64,000 bases of DNA from Liolophura sinensis (taxonomy: Eukaryota; Mollusca; Polyplacophora; Chitonida; Chitonidae): contig NC_088301.1 of NCBI RefSeq assembly GCF_032854445.1, forward strand, positions 23,472,226 through 23,536,225. Direction: 5' to 3'. Position numbers and translations under genes: made by a program. Positions 1-13,456 of the stretch are shown in pieces. The notes below the pieces were generated by a model. It was not told the origin of the DNA. It worked only from the letters and a program-made list of their open reading frames with translations, and ran no database searches. Every line of letters starts with the position of its first letter. Positions within the stretch are counted from its first letter, which is position 1.

Positions 1-1164
1 CTGAAAGGGTAAACTCGAAAACTGTTTGAGAATGACATTTGGACATAAACTGAGTATTTTGCGAGGAATACCAAATTGTCATCTGCACATAAATATTAAT
101 TTGGCAGAGCAGTGCTCCCTATTCATTACCTAAAGTACAAACACCATGATTTATCTACTATTTGCCAAGTGAACTGATACTTGGCAGACAGTACATGTAT
201 TTATGCATGCGTTAAATGCAAAGCAGAATTCTATAGCTTGTGACTTAAGTATGTGGAGTAACAATATGTTCGTGGTAAGGACTTTGTCTGATTGTTCTTG
301 ATCCTCGCCGAGTACCTCAGTGAGGATGGGCGTTGGGGGAGGGGGGAGACGATGGAATGCCTCTGTTCTTCTCCAATCTAGCAGGTATTTATAGGTTCTT
401 ACACATATGACTGGCAAGGTGCCTACCATATACAAGTGTGGACTTAAGTAACAGTACAACCTGTGCAGACAGAACATATGTTTACATGTCGTCTTCTATC
501 AGACAGCCCACCAGTTGTAATAGTTTATTGTAGGCATGGAGGGGGAAGTGCAGAATAACTGTATATCTCCCTACATCTGTACTGAGGACGCAGAGGAAAT
601 AAACAAAGCCCTGAGGAGACCTCCCAATACTAGACCAAACACAAGATTTCTGATATGGCTGTACCCATGTACCTATACTTTTACATGTGTCAGTAACCTG
701 GGAAATACACTCAGTACATTTTCTGAGGCTGTATAATTGAATTTTGTTTTTTAGTACGTATTTCATGATATAAAGACAAAAACACAAGATTTTTGATATG
801 GATTCCCAAAATACATCAATACTCGAAAGTATTTCACGTATACTATTACGTGTGTAATATCAATAAGGTGTAAGGGCATACAGGGGTACCATGCAGAGTG
901 TCTTTCACTAGGTAACAGAGTTATTTTAGCGACAGAATTACTTAACGATAGACTGCAACAGATATGTTTTATATTCATGCAAAGTAGTGAGTAGAGGAAC
1001 TCAGGAAATGGAAGAGGTGTGTGAACCATTAGTATCTAAAAATTAGGAAATTTAAAATTTTCCTATTTTTTGTTTTTAACTGAACGGCCAGATATGTTGC
1101 AAATTCCTTGAGTAGAACTAATTAATTTTATCGTATTCTCTCTTAAATTGGTTGACATGCTGCG

Positions 1165-1356
1165 TTTCACCTTATGCTTGGTGTAGAAAAAATGCGCATA
1201 AAGGCCTTAAAATGACACTTTACATACCCACACTTTAGTTTTTCTGATAAGAAATTAATCAAACTTCACCAAAAAAACTATGACTGCAAGATGAATGAAT
1301 CAAAGAGAATCAAGTAAAATGTCTCACTTGAAAAACGCTAAGCTTAAGGTGAAATA
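1165..1356. mobile_element. Possible MITE (short inverted-repeat element)
   Basis: The left end tttcaccttatgcttgg (1165-1181) is an imperfect inverted match to the right end ctaagcttaaggtgaaa (about 1338-1354), enclosing about 190 bp with no coding capacity. A segment near 7595-7665 resembles its right half (agaatcaag... cacttgaaaaac...ctaag.tgaaa). No target duplication was verified. Confidence 0.4.
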
Positions 1357-1955
1357 ATGTAGAGAAAACTTACAACTAACTGAATGAGACTCTCCAGACC
1401 TTAGGGAGAATTCTAGGCATGTACATGTGCATTACAGCCGCTGATCACTCTGACCAGGTGGATACTTTGATAGTTTACTCTCCTAGTGGGCCTGAGTGCT
1501 TTATCTGGCCAGGGCACTATCCTTCTGCCTCCTATCTGGCCTGCCATCAGGTGTTGCTTTACGCGACCACGAGTGTTGAGTTACGCAAGCAATGATCCAA
1601 CCAATTACAAGTCATGGACCCTCTCCAGATCCTCATCTCTGAGGTCAGACATGTCATGTTTGTGAGTTGCCTGTCGGGTACACCCCACACCTAGAGAGCG
1701 GTCTCATTCAACTTGTGGTTATGAGGAAAGAAACACGTACACTTGAGTAAATTTGGAGAAAGCAGAATTTTTGTGAGGGATTACTCGCTAAACACAGTTT
1801 GATAAATGGTACCTCCAAACGAATTATTATCTTATCCAAAAAAGACAAATTTATTTTGGGATGAGGAAAAGGAGTCTTTTATTTGCATCTTAATACTGTA
1901 ATTCTTCAACCTTTACATATATATGCAAGGTGTTTATTCAAGTATACTCTGTAGT

Positions 1956-2090
1956 CATTCTGTGTAGGATGATAAAATTATACTTTTTATGAAGCTGTGA
2001 AATTGGCCAATGCAGCCAGTGTAGTGCACAGAAAGTTCTCTTTTATATGTGAAAAGGTTGATTAATTAGGGTACTTGTAAATGATTTTAT
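1956..2090 (+). repeat. Dispersed repeat pair, copy 1 (partner at about 37752-37925)
   Basis: 'gtgaaattggccaatgcagc cagtgtag' and 'aaaaggttgattaattaggg' match 'ctgaaattggccaatccaat cagtgtag' and 'aaaaggttgataaattaggg' in intron 23, in the same order and spacing range. Confidence 0.65.
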
Positions 2091-4008
2091 TTTTGACTGC
2101 AGGATAATAAAATTGCTGGTACTGTTTTCTTAATACAGTGCAAGAATTAACTATTATGAAGTAGAAAATTACAGAATCTGGAAAAGAGACCTGGTTTAAT
2201 GACCAATGGAATAGGTTTCTGTGGCTATTTTGTAACACATTTTGAATAAAAAAAGTTCAGTACCAAAGTTTACAGTATTAAAAACAAGCTTGTGTTGTGA
2301 GAAGCATTGAGGCAGTCAGTGTGATATAATCTTTTTTTCTTCATCACATTGGTTAAATTTGATGGTTCCTTTCTGGATAATCAACTGTGCTTGAAAATAT
2401 AGCGTTTTCATTTAATGGATGACTGTGAATATATGCATAGAAAAGTGTTTCAAAATTTTGGAAATGTGAGAAGCGATGCATTACTTTCATTGAAACCTGC
2501 CGTGCATTTTAATTTGCTGGTTTTGGATGATATTGAAAGTTTATTATCAGTATTTCCTGCTGTGATGTCTCAGCCACTTCACATGATTTATTTCTGTCTG
2601 TCATCGCTGTATCCGGCAGCTATAGGATGTTTGGGGACAGAACTTTCACTGTTGGTAATAGCCTGTTATTAATCTGTTATACCCTGGGATGATGAGGTCA
2701 CAAGATAACCTGATGGTGTTATCATATCTGCTCTGTAAGTTGTGATTGGTTACAAACTCCTTTACCTCTCCTGTCAGAAGATTGGTATTCAAGGGAGGCC
2801 ACTTTTAGGACTGATTGACACCATATAGATTCAATAATGTATACATCCGCAGGGATGCAGGTTGTGTAGGGTAAACTGTTTGGTGAGACGGTTAAACTGT
2901 GGCTGGCCATTACATCAACAATCTGTAAAGATGACTCTTCACTTCTGGTTTACATCTTGTAAATGGTGTATAGACATTATGTATATGCAACCAATTTGAA
3001 ATGATAAATATTCCCCCTGATATAACGCCACAGATTTAGCTAGTATAATTTTTGAAACAGATAAAAATTTCTCAAATGTTGAACTGACAGTTCATTGGTT
3101 TGCAGACTTGTTGCATTCTGGCTTTAACAAGCAAAAAAATTTTTTAGCCACTACTTAAGAGTGAAAGAACGCGAATGTTTAATTCTGCACACTGAAAATT
3201 AAAAAGAACTTAACTGGATGGTTTATAACACAATGGGATTTGTTCAGTTCGTTGATGTTGCAATGCTTGTATGCATCAATATAGAACTCTTCTGTGTTAC
3301 TATGGAACTTGTGTCTCTAATTACTACATTTGTGCTATATGTGGTGCCAGGTCTATTGGGTTGTCAGTGAGGGGTCTACTTTATCTCTAAGGTTCATCCC
3401 TACCTCCTGAGCCTTGGCCCCAGACTGCTGCCCCGACCCCTTCCCACCAGCACAGAGCTGGAGCATTCCGTGCCAGCCTGGCATGTCGATCTATCACTCA
3501 GCAATGCATGTTCCTCTTCAGCAAAAGGCAGCCATAGGGAAATCCTACTCAGCAACTCTGTCAGTGGGTTATCTCCTCTTGATGAGGGGGATAAGTAATA
3601 GTTTCCATGGCGACCTGACATATTTCGGAGATAGCAGGTATAGAGTGTCGGGATCTGTAGGTGTTTAGATGTTTGGGCCATGCTGTGCTCAGTTGTCTGT
3701 ACTGCAGTGAGAGAAACTTCTGCACCATCTACAACTGGCACTGGTTGGAAACTTTACCCCTGAAAACTTTTTGTGTGTGTGTTTTTTCCCTGTAAACCTC
3801 TACCTGGTGGAGAGAGTACCTGGGTGTTTATTGGAGCCGGGGTGAGGGGGACATTGAGATTAACTTTTGGCCAGCTGGTGAAAGAATGGAGCATATTACC
3901 ACAAGTGTCTTGTGTATAGGTTGAGAGGTGTAGAAGTTTGGGAGCACTGAGGGTGAAGAGAGTACCTGTTGACGGTACCTGTGCCTCACTTATACAGGGC
4001 TGTGGGAC

Positions 4009-4227
4009 ATGGAGAACTCAAAGAAACCTCAGTCCAGACAGGTAAAGAAGGCATGTGTGGTGTCCCCTAACATGCCTGTCCAGGCGAAGTCTTCAAGGTC
4101 AGATAGGCCCTTTAAGAGAGAGGCTCCTCCCAAGGGGGGTTCAGGTGTACCGGAGGAATTGTACCAGCATGAGTTTATGTGTAAACGTTGGAAGATACTG
4201 AAAGCTAGCACAGGGGATCAAGGTCAG
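4009..4227 (+). CDS. Candidate alternative first coding exon A (73 codons)
   Basis: An ATG in good context (gggacATGg) has an in-frame TGA upstream at 3970-3972. It opens 73 codons that end exactly at a consensus donor (CAG|GTGAGT, GT at 4228) in phase 0. The peptide is basic and low in hydrophobic residues, with a Ser/Arg/Lys/Pro-rich N-terminal half (starts MENSKKPQSRQVKK) and a tail near ELYQHEFMCKRWKILKAS. Phase 0 fits the CH2 exon at 21057, and spectraplakin genes are known for several alternative first exons. I recognise no domain. It could be a chance open frame beside a chance donor. Confidence 0.35.
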
Positions 4228-5019
4228 GTGAGTGTAAGGTGTTTTGATGAGAAACGTTCCTGATCTGAATGGTAAACATCTATTGTTTTAATTATCCAAT
4301 CAGGTACACCTCATAACCTTCTCCGGAGCAATGGCAACTTGCAGGGGGCCTTAGCTGGACTAACCAATGTTTTATTGTAAGACAGGAGCACTGGGTCAGT
4401 TTACCGACTAATGGTCATTGAGAAAACGGGAATGAGCAACAGACTGCGCCTGCCTAACCCTGAGTTACTTAAGCTGGGAAAGGTTTTAAGTTAAAGGCTA
4501 TGTGAAGTGTTGTTAAACTTAATACAGTATTAATCTCATAATTTCATAAAATTGCACTTTGATAGTGCTCCAGTAAATACAGGTGCTTTCAGACTCATGA
4601 GCATTCTGAAGTATGTTAATGAAGCTATGTATATACACAGGTGTTTTGGAAAAAAATGAAAGGGAAGGCTCTGTATTTTTTTTTTTATATATTTCGAAAT
4701 CTGGCTGCAGTAACATTTAACACAAAAAATGAGCAGAGGTCAATATTTTTTCCTCATCAGATGTTGAATGAAAACTTTATTGCTATAAAAATTAAGATAC
4801 ATATAATGTTGCCTTGTAAATTTGAGTAACTGAGTAGATTGGTTTTTGGTTGACTTCCTGGAATATGGCTGTTGGACTGTTTTTGTTGGATGCTTTACAC
4901 AGATAGTCTTTACCATGGCTAGATGTTTCTGTAGATGTGAAAACCAGTGTTTTGAAGTGCTTTTCATGAATTATCTCTTGAAGGCAGCAAGTAGCCTAAT
5001 TGTTTTAAAATTTGAGAAA

Positions 5020-5200
5020 GATATTTGTAGTATTGAAAGTAGAATATTACATTTCTTTACCAGCCTTTGGAAAAGTGAAGATATGAGTACATTGTTCATT
5101 ATATGGTCTAACCATGAGAGAAAAAAGAAACTCAATATTCCTATTAGAATGACATAGATATTGGCTAAAATGAGCAGACCAGGTGTCCCAAATTTTAGAA
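5020..5200 (+). repeat. Dispersed repeat family, copy 1
   Basis: 'ttgttcattatatggtctaa', 'aactcaatattcctattaga' and 'gaccaggtgtcccaaa' recur in the same order at about 41400-41580 and, in reverse orientation, at about 24745-24905. Non-coding; the element type is unknown. Confidence 0.7.
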
Positions 5201-5994
5201 GAAATAGGGTAGGCAAGTACAGTCTGTGATGTGGAGGTGCCCATTCATTGCGGCTACACTTTGCTCCCATTAACGGAGGGGCCGACAGGTTTATTAGAAA
5301 CAGTCCAGGTTTAGGCTTGGGGATTTTGAGATGAAGCAGATCCCCTGGGCTGCAGATAGGAGGCTGTCAATACCAGCTCAAGCCAGAAAGTTTCCATTTC
5401 ACGGCAGATCGTTTAACTGGATGAGTGTATAACATGGACATTAACATAGTGTATCATGTGGTTGCTCTGGCGGTCCATCAGTCAGGCTCCATAGACCATT
5501 GGTCCCACTTCTCAATTATGGGCATCTCAACTCAGACTGTGTTTTTTTATCAGGAAGTTCATCGAGCCTTGCTGATACCAGCTTTGGAGTTTTGGAAACC
5601 TGCAAAACACATATGATCTGACATAAGATACATGGACTTGTGCAAACAGCTGCTCTTCTCAAAAGAGTTTTAGCTCATCTTTTTTCATGTCAAGATGTAG
5701 AATTGTCTAGCCATTTTGGTGAAACAAATCATGTGGTAGACTCACAGATGTTTTATTGATAAATTTATGAAATGTGACGTTTTCATACACTTGTAATTGC
5801 TCCCATCTTTCTGCCAAAAGATGCTCAAGTCATCAGGCATAGCCTATCTGCACATACAGTATCAAACATACAAAGTAGGAAGAGTGGCATGCTAGTAGTT
5901 CACCACTAGCACATATATAGAAGCACCTCACTAGCACCATATAGAAGACTACTAGCATATTCCACTTCCATTCTGATTCTTTCAGTTGTAAGGG

Positions 5995-6168
5995 CACAGG
6001 AGATGTGTGTTCAGTCCTGGCCACAGACCAGGAAAGCTTTTCAGTCCATTTCCAAAGGTCGGTGGTTTAACCCCAGGAACTCAGGATTTTCTGTACCCAT
6101 AATATTGACTACCATTGTATAAGTGAAAAAGTTTTGAGTAAGAAATTAAACAACAATCAAATAAATAA
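5995..6168 (+). mobile_element. Degraded tRNA-derived SINE, 3' part
   Basis: 'ggtcggtggtttaaccccagg' followed by a body and the tail 'gagtaagaaattaaacaaca atcaaataaata' match the tail layout of the better preserved copies at 35369 and 40367. Heavily diverged. Confidence 0.5.
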
Positions 6169-9100
6169 TTATATTCCATTTTTCTAGCCCTTGTAGAGCT
6201 GATGTTGTACAGGTATTGCTATGGTCGGCAAGTTATTGTAGCCAGCTGGAAGCTTCCTTCAGGGCTGGAGATTCCTGTTGGTATGGTGGCCAAGATTGTG
6301 CACATTCCTTAACCATCCAATCATACAGCTCAAGTTGGCCTGTCAGAACACTGCACAAAAGTACATCCTCTTACAGCTTTTTTTAATGGTAGCATTCCAG
6401 CTTTGTGACAATGCCAAGTTTTCCTCACTTACAAAAACTTTTACTTGGCATACTTTGATAGCCGATTTATCTTGAAAAGATATGTATAAGCATTAAGAAT
6501 AGTGAGTTTGGTATATGACTTCAGTCATTCAAGCATAGCCAAGGCTACAACATTTAACCCAGGAAACCTTATCTTCACTCTCAGCCAATCAGCGTCGATT
6601 TTGTATCCCTTTAAGCTTAATCTGAAATACGTTATTTCATGTGTGTAATTGTCATAATGGATTCCTGGTTTGAAATGGTTGAAATTTGGTCATTTATGTT
6701 CATTATATTTTGAAACTGACGAACAAATACTTTACTCTTTTATCTTACATCAGTAAAAATTTAAGGATCTAGCATATAAGGCGTGTCTAAAAATCATTTG
6801 TCTTGTGAAACGTTGGAATATGACATAGGTAATCAGCAAACCTTTGTTCCAAGAGCTTTGAGGTTTGCAATTGTAAAGTAACATTCTATCTGTTGTCAAG
6901 ACTGCTGTGTTAACATTTAGCTACCATTCATGTTTCATTCTTCGCATCACAGAGATGTTTCTCATATTGCTCTTGCTGAAGCAAGACACTTGAAGAAACC
7001 CTAGCTTGTACTGGGAGAGTCTGTAGCAAACTTTCCTCACTGTTCAGACACAGATAGCATCAGTCTGTTGTCTTCAGTCTGGAACAAATGAGCATAGTCT
7101 GACAGTAACACAGTAGGATAGAGGTCGGCAACATAAGGCCATGAGTAAAGTAACCAACATTTAGTATGGAGTTGTGAATGTAAATATCTAATTTGTTATA
7201 TATCATCAAAGGTCAAATTGTACAGGTTGTTCTAGGTGGACAATATAAACATTGCTGGTGAGAAAAATTATATCTTAAGTTGATAATATGAATAATATTT
7301 TATAATATATAATAGTATTTTTCAGGTCAATATAGGGCTGTTGACCTTTGATTTAAATAAGTAAATGCGGTCTATTTCCCCCAATCGGACAGATGAATAT
7401 TGTTCATAAATCACCAGATTAGTGCCCTGTAAAACTTTTTATGAACATACCTTTGTATTTACATACTGTAGGTATCGTACTCTAAATACATGTAAGAAAC
7501 TAAATTCAAACCTATAGGATTTACTGATTTTCTGATTTTCATTTTGATGTTACCTGTTTTAGATTAAGCTGTTAGGTGTCCCTATTAGATGCATGAATAT
7601 ATCAGAATCAAGCAACATATACCACTTGAAAAACACTTAACTCTAAGTGAAATGTGGTAATCATTCAGTACAAACCACCTGCTAAAGTTTCAAAATTTTC
7701 AGCACAATATAGGTAAAATCCTGCCAGTACATGATCATATTCAAAGCAAAAACATGTATATATATATAAATATATATTTGGGAAAGATCATTTTATAAAA
7801 TGATACAGTGATCAGATTTGATAAATATAGACCACTGCACATGCCAGGAATGGGAGAAATAAAGATTTTATTTCACTTTGTTCGACACACTACAAGTCAT
7901 GTATGACATCAGATGTAAAATTTTGTAAATTCCTTCAGTCCAGTGAACATGTATTAGATTAGGACAGGAAGACAACATTATTGATATGGTTTTATTAATT
8001 TACCATGCAACATGATATGAGGTAATTACTTGTAGCTGACTCATAAGCAACATGTTTGAATGCTTATCATTATTAAATATCCCTACTCGTATATATTTAA
8101 TTTTTTTTCGTTGGAGAGACTATTAATAATATACTTGATCTGCTGAATTCTAATATTATTTATATCATATTTTCTCTGTCTCTACATTTATTGTTCTCAT
8201 CATTAATTGTTAGGTTACCCCCCCCCCCCCCTCTAATTTTCATAAAAGCTTATTTTAACCACTACTCCAGTAATATAATTAGTAACTTGCAAGGATTTGT
8301 TTTTTCATCGTCATTGTAAAAATCAGAACTTCAAGCCATCGGTAAGGTGCATGTTTCTGTTACAAACTAATGTTTTGTGTACTGCAAGAATATTCCATAT
8401 CACAATCATGTGTTACTTTCTTAAGTTTTGCAAAGTTTTTATACCCAGTTTGATTTCAGTTTCACACAATCCATCTGTGATGTATCTTTACATCTTATAC
8501 ATCTTTAAATAATTATTTCTGAAGTCTGTGTGTAACTCTATTCACCATTAGTACCCGCTTGTTCTTTATACCTTCCCACATGTTACTTGCTTGTCACTTA
8601 CTTAGTATGTTCTGTAAGAAAACACAAGAGGATGCTGTTGGGTTCGGAGCTCCTTCATTACTCATACATGTAGTGGTATAAATCAGCCCAATTCTGCACC
8701 CCACCCCCCACCCCTCTGTACCTTGTACGCTGTGTTTTGACAGGTGCTAAGAGATGAGCCTTATTTTCATGCTGTCTCACATATTCTAAGCTTAGTCTCC
8801 TTCTTGGCTTTTTTTTATTATCAGAGTAAAAAAGAAAAAAATCAGGTTTCTAGTTACTAGGCTGTGTAGATGTACCACAGTATTAGAACATCCCGGTAAG
8901 GCTAAGTGCATGTGCATCTGCAAAGTCAGGTGTGTAGAAGAGAGTAACTAGAGGCCCCTTCACTATATAGAGTGGTAACACTATATTAACCAAGTTGTCT
9001 AAGTGTGTGGCAAAGCATGTGTATTGACGAAGGTTTTTTGCTCAATGTAGCCCAATTACGAAGTCATGACGATTCAGAAATTCTGCAAGGATGTTAGTAC

Positions 9101-12100
9101 ATACATTATGAGTTCTGGCCTATAATCCCAGTAAATGAAGTCATACATGTATCATTCATGGAAACCCTATTGTTGGTCCAAATTTCAAACATGTACATTG
9201 GAGCCTCAGTGTAGCTCAGTAATGAAGGCGTTGATTTGGAAACTCTGCATACAGGTCATACAGGGTCAGTAGTTATTGGCATTTGTGATTGTCTGCATTT
9301 CAGACTGATATTAGGATTTCTTAGTGTAGCTCCACTTTGAAGTCGTCTCTTGCAAACAATTTGTTTCTAGTTTCATATGTTTTCTTGGCTTGGTAGGCAG
9401 GTTTCTTAATAATTGAAAGTTTTGGCAAATGTTGTAAATGATACAGTGTAGTTCTGTGTGAGGTAACATTAGCTTCAGGATTTGAGATGTTATAATGAGT
9501 GTATGTACATGTATAAAGTATATATAGTGGCTCGTCTTTTACATGTAACTTTCTGCTACCATACCTTGTCGGTCAAAGAATAAGGCTGCTTATTATGCAG
9601 AGAAATAGCATCTGTCAAGCATTCGTTGCATTGTGTTGAACACATGTTTTACATCACCAAGTATTTGTGTGCACGTCCAGACTAATTTGTAGCATTCTTC
9701 AGCATGAAGTAGATTTATTGACCTTTTTTCCCTGTAACTTGACCTTTGCTGACCTTCATGTTATGTTCACTTGCCCTTCACACAGCTGTCCACTTAAGGA
9801 ATGCTAGAGGGTGGTCTTGTGGAGGGCTTGGTGTTAAGCTGCCAAAGAGGGAGGGAGAGGGCAAGGCAAATGGGAGTCAAGTTTTATTAGGACAACAGTA
9901 TGGTTTGAAGTTTTACATGTGAGCGAAAGCTTTGAGTACATCATTCAGGTATATGCACTTCAGACTTTAATGTCTTGGAAAAATAGACTAAAAAATGCCA
10001 AAAGTGCATTGATTTAAGTAGAGCCACTATTTTAGTCTGTTTCATAAATTTTATCAAGATCATTTGCAACTAGAACATGGATTTGCCTCTTGTTTCTTGG
10101 GGTTTTTTTAACTCTTTAATTCCTTTACATGTACATACCCAAAAGTTTTTCAAGTTCTTTTCAAGTATTTTTCTTGGTGCTGTATTGACATTGAACTGGT
10201 GGGTTTTCCTGGTATTGTCCCCCCCCCCCCCCCCTGCCAAAATACAGAAATCATTATTCACTATGACTGTTGTGTTGAAAATGAAATGTTCAGGTCGAAA
10301 GTCATTTTCAAAGAACTCCACTATTCTTAACCCTTAAGACAAACACAGTCAGTAGGTTGTGTAAACACTGAGGGCCTGTACTTTAGAAGTTTATGGATGT
10401 TAAAAGTCTGAGAAGATCAACTTAGGCCTCTGGGATGTTCTGTGCCACCTTTGGAGCTCACAGAAGCTTGTTGTAGGTGGAATCTCTTGCGTACGTTTAT
10501 GTCAAGACTAGAAGAGGCCTAATTTAATTACAGGGCCAGTATTTCACTAATGTGCCAAGAGCCCCATCAAAGATTATACCACTTTACTAACTCTTATTGG
10601 TTTGCCCTCGGTAACTTTAGACCAGCTCTCCAGAAGTTGTGGAAAATTGCACCCGTTGCAAATCAGTCAGGACTAGACAGGTCTTGTTTTGTTTTAGGAC
10701 AGTTTATGTACTTGGCTGCAGATCAGATTGTTTCTCGCAAGTCAGTCAAAGTTATCTTTTTAATTCATATGGCTAAACGGTTCCTTATCTGTTAGAGTAG
10801 CTATGTAGAGTACATGCCACTCTGTTTCTTTGCCAAATGGTCTAACCTTTCTTTCCTTAATGAAAAAAATTTAGGGTTTTGAAGGCCAAGAAGTATACAT
10901 ATTATTTTGCATGGCCTTTGAAGATTTTAGAAAAGCTAAAAAGTAATTTTGGTTGGCGGAAGTAAAATTTCTGACATTTAGGAAAGGTTTTTTCTGTTCT
11001 TAATCGCTAAATTGTAGAATAGTTTCATTTTGAAAGATTAAGTAAAAACAGAAAAAAAATGTAATGTAAAAACATGTAAACTTGATTCCCATGTTCAAGA
11101 ATGAGTTAGCAATATGTAGAGAAACACTCAGAAATCGTATAACTGATAAACAACTATTGAAACCGAAAGGTGTTATTTATTAAAGAAAAATGGTGAGTCG
11201 ACAAACCACAAACAATTATTGCTCTGAAAAGATTACCTTTTTAATTCTCAAAGGTGTTATATTTACCTCAATATTTTCTTTTCTGGCTGAATTATATAAA
11301 AATTTCACCAGCTTCTGTGGTATGTATTTTGAGGTGTGTTGGTATGTTGTAGCAATCTATCGCATGTCAGAAGGTTTAGATCCAGGTTTTTGTTGCTGTG
11401 TTCTTATTTACTAAAATGATGAAGCTGGGAGGTCCAAGGTATCTTGGGCTTTCAAGTTCTTTATTTAAATGTTGAAAAAAAAAAATTGAACTTTTTCCAT
11501 AACATTTTCATTTGGTCTTTCACCTGTGTCCTTTGGACAGATTGTGTCAGGCCATAGATCTAAAATACTGCTCAGCCTCCTCCGTGTGGTTTGGTGGTTA
11601 CCATCTAGTCTCATAAATGCCAACCTGCCTGTGAGACATTTCTCTTTGCTGCTGCAGTTAGAAATGTCTGCTATTAGCTACATAGGGCTCATCTTGAGCA
11701 CACAGGCTGAAGGTGAAACCAAGCACCTGCTCCACTTCATACCATTTTGTTACTACATGATAAAACTATAGGCCATGGCCTGTACCTTATCTGGGCGCCT
11801 GTGTATATATGACCGTGGGAAATTCTACATGCACATGCATATCTGCTTTTTAACACCAGCATACATGTGGAAATATTACTCTAAATCTCGAAATGCTAGG
11901 CTACGAATATAAACGGTTTTATTTTTAAACTTATTTTGTGAAAAATTGTATTAAAAGTGAGTATTTGTTTTTCTTGAAGTTTTGATTGTCACTTTATACA
12001 GATGTAAGTATAATGTGAAAGTTGGGAAGTGTTTGAGTGAATACAGAAAGTAGGTCAAAATATCATCTGGGCTTATAAAAGTTGATAGTAGAACAGGCTT

Positions 12101-13425
12101 GTTGTTATGAACACCTAAGTACTTGAAGTGAAGGTAGTGATTTTAACTTTTGATGGTATGGAGGCCTTGTGTTGTTGAAATAGACTTGGGGAATGCGTGT
12201 ATCATGTGTTTGTGAGTTATACTCATTTTGCTATGTAATTTAAGAGCTGGCTCAGTTTAGTCAGTGTGACCTCACGGCGGAGTTTGAGATAGAGATCAAT
12301 AGCAGATCTATACATGGATCTTCTGTGATAGACTCTCCACGTAGTTGTGTCTGAGGTCAGGCACATCCTACATAGATATGTTTTGTCACATCACAGTTAA
12401 CAAGCTCATTCACCTTCCCATGAGACAAAGAACGGTGGTGATTGATGCATGTCCAATCCACCACATTTCTGACAGGTGTGTTTTTGTTTTATCTGGCTAC
12501 ACCTGAATGAATATCGCAGGGGTGACGATCCTTTTTTCAGTGCAAGATTATAATTGTCCTTGAGACGGACAGATCTGTCAGTTTGATGAAGGGATATCTG
12601 AGGATTTGAAGAGTGAACAATAATCTGACATCAATTCTTTCTAATGGTTGATGTAAACTTGATCTGTATAGACTGAGCTGAATCAGTCTCGAAAGCCAGG
12701 CCGTCTGGATGTATTACGCAACATTAATGGCGCTCATATACACTGTGTGGACCCAACCTCACTGAAACTCATCCCAGTAGTCTTGATTTAAACTCATATT
12801 GACTGGGCTGAAACTGTTTGTCTTGGGATCTTGGTCCTCTACCAAGACAGGCTGTCTGAATGTATTGCACAGTGTAGGAGGTGTTTATGTACATATATGT
12901 ATACTCTGTGAAGTAAAGAAGCCAGACCCACAGCCTGTGATGTGGCAAGATGCTGATCAGCTACTCGCTGATGACATCTGTGTCCTGTGGGGTGGGGCTG
13001 AGGACTTACTTCCTACCTACTTCCTAGTCCATGCTGTGGGACGCCCAGCTACACCAGTTACCGAGTCCAGGAGGCTAAAAATACAGCCTGTAGGCCAGGT
13101 CTGGAGTACAAGTGGCTAAGCTGGTGATGACCTGAAGCTTAAGGTGCTAAGGTGGACTATTACATGCACATGCTTGTTGTTATGAAGGCCTAGTATGTTT
13201 TGACAGAAAGTGAAAGCTGTGCTATCCTGGAAGATTGGACATGTACCTGTGTGTGTGCTGATCCCGTGGAATTAGCAGATTGTGTATAGGACTTCCTGAT
13301 GAATGACAATTAAGGGATTATAACATGCCAGGAGAGTTGGAACCTTGTCTACAGTCTATGAATCATTGACTTTCTGTGTCAGATGCAGGACAAATAAAAT
13401 GGTAACATATACACTGGATATGTAC

Positions 13426-13456
13426 CATAGATACAGCCGATCTGGCTGTATCTATG
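13426..13456. repeat. Perfect 13-bp inverted repeat
   Basis: catagatacagcc - gatct - ggctgtatctatg. It could form a hairpin with a 5-nt loop. Isolated; no function is apparent. Confidence 0.7.

Larger units (their letters stand above)
1..4008. other. Non-coding stretch, no gene recognised
   Basis: Short scattered open frames only; none resembles a known protein and I see no CH1-domain exon. It contains a possible MITE (1165-1356) and one copy of a dispersed repeat (about 1956-2090). It is either upstream region or an intron of longer isoforms whose first exons lie left of the window. Confidence 0.5.

Noticed and set aside
9195-9275. tRNA-like stretch (gtgtagctcagtaatgaaggc)
   Set aside because: Only an A-box-like match; no anticodon arm or T arm could be paired, so it was not called as a tRNA.
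10077-10337. Overlapping plus and minus frames across a poly-C run
   Set aside because: The Pro or Gly runs come from the 16-base C homopolymer; no conserved protein is seen.
12799-13119. 106-codon plus frame
   Set aside because: No domain, no donor at its end, and it overlaps a diverged local duplication; probably chance.
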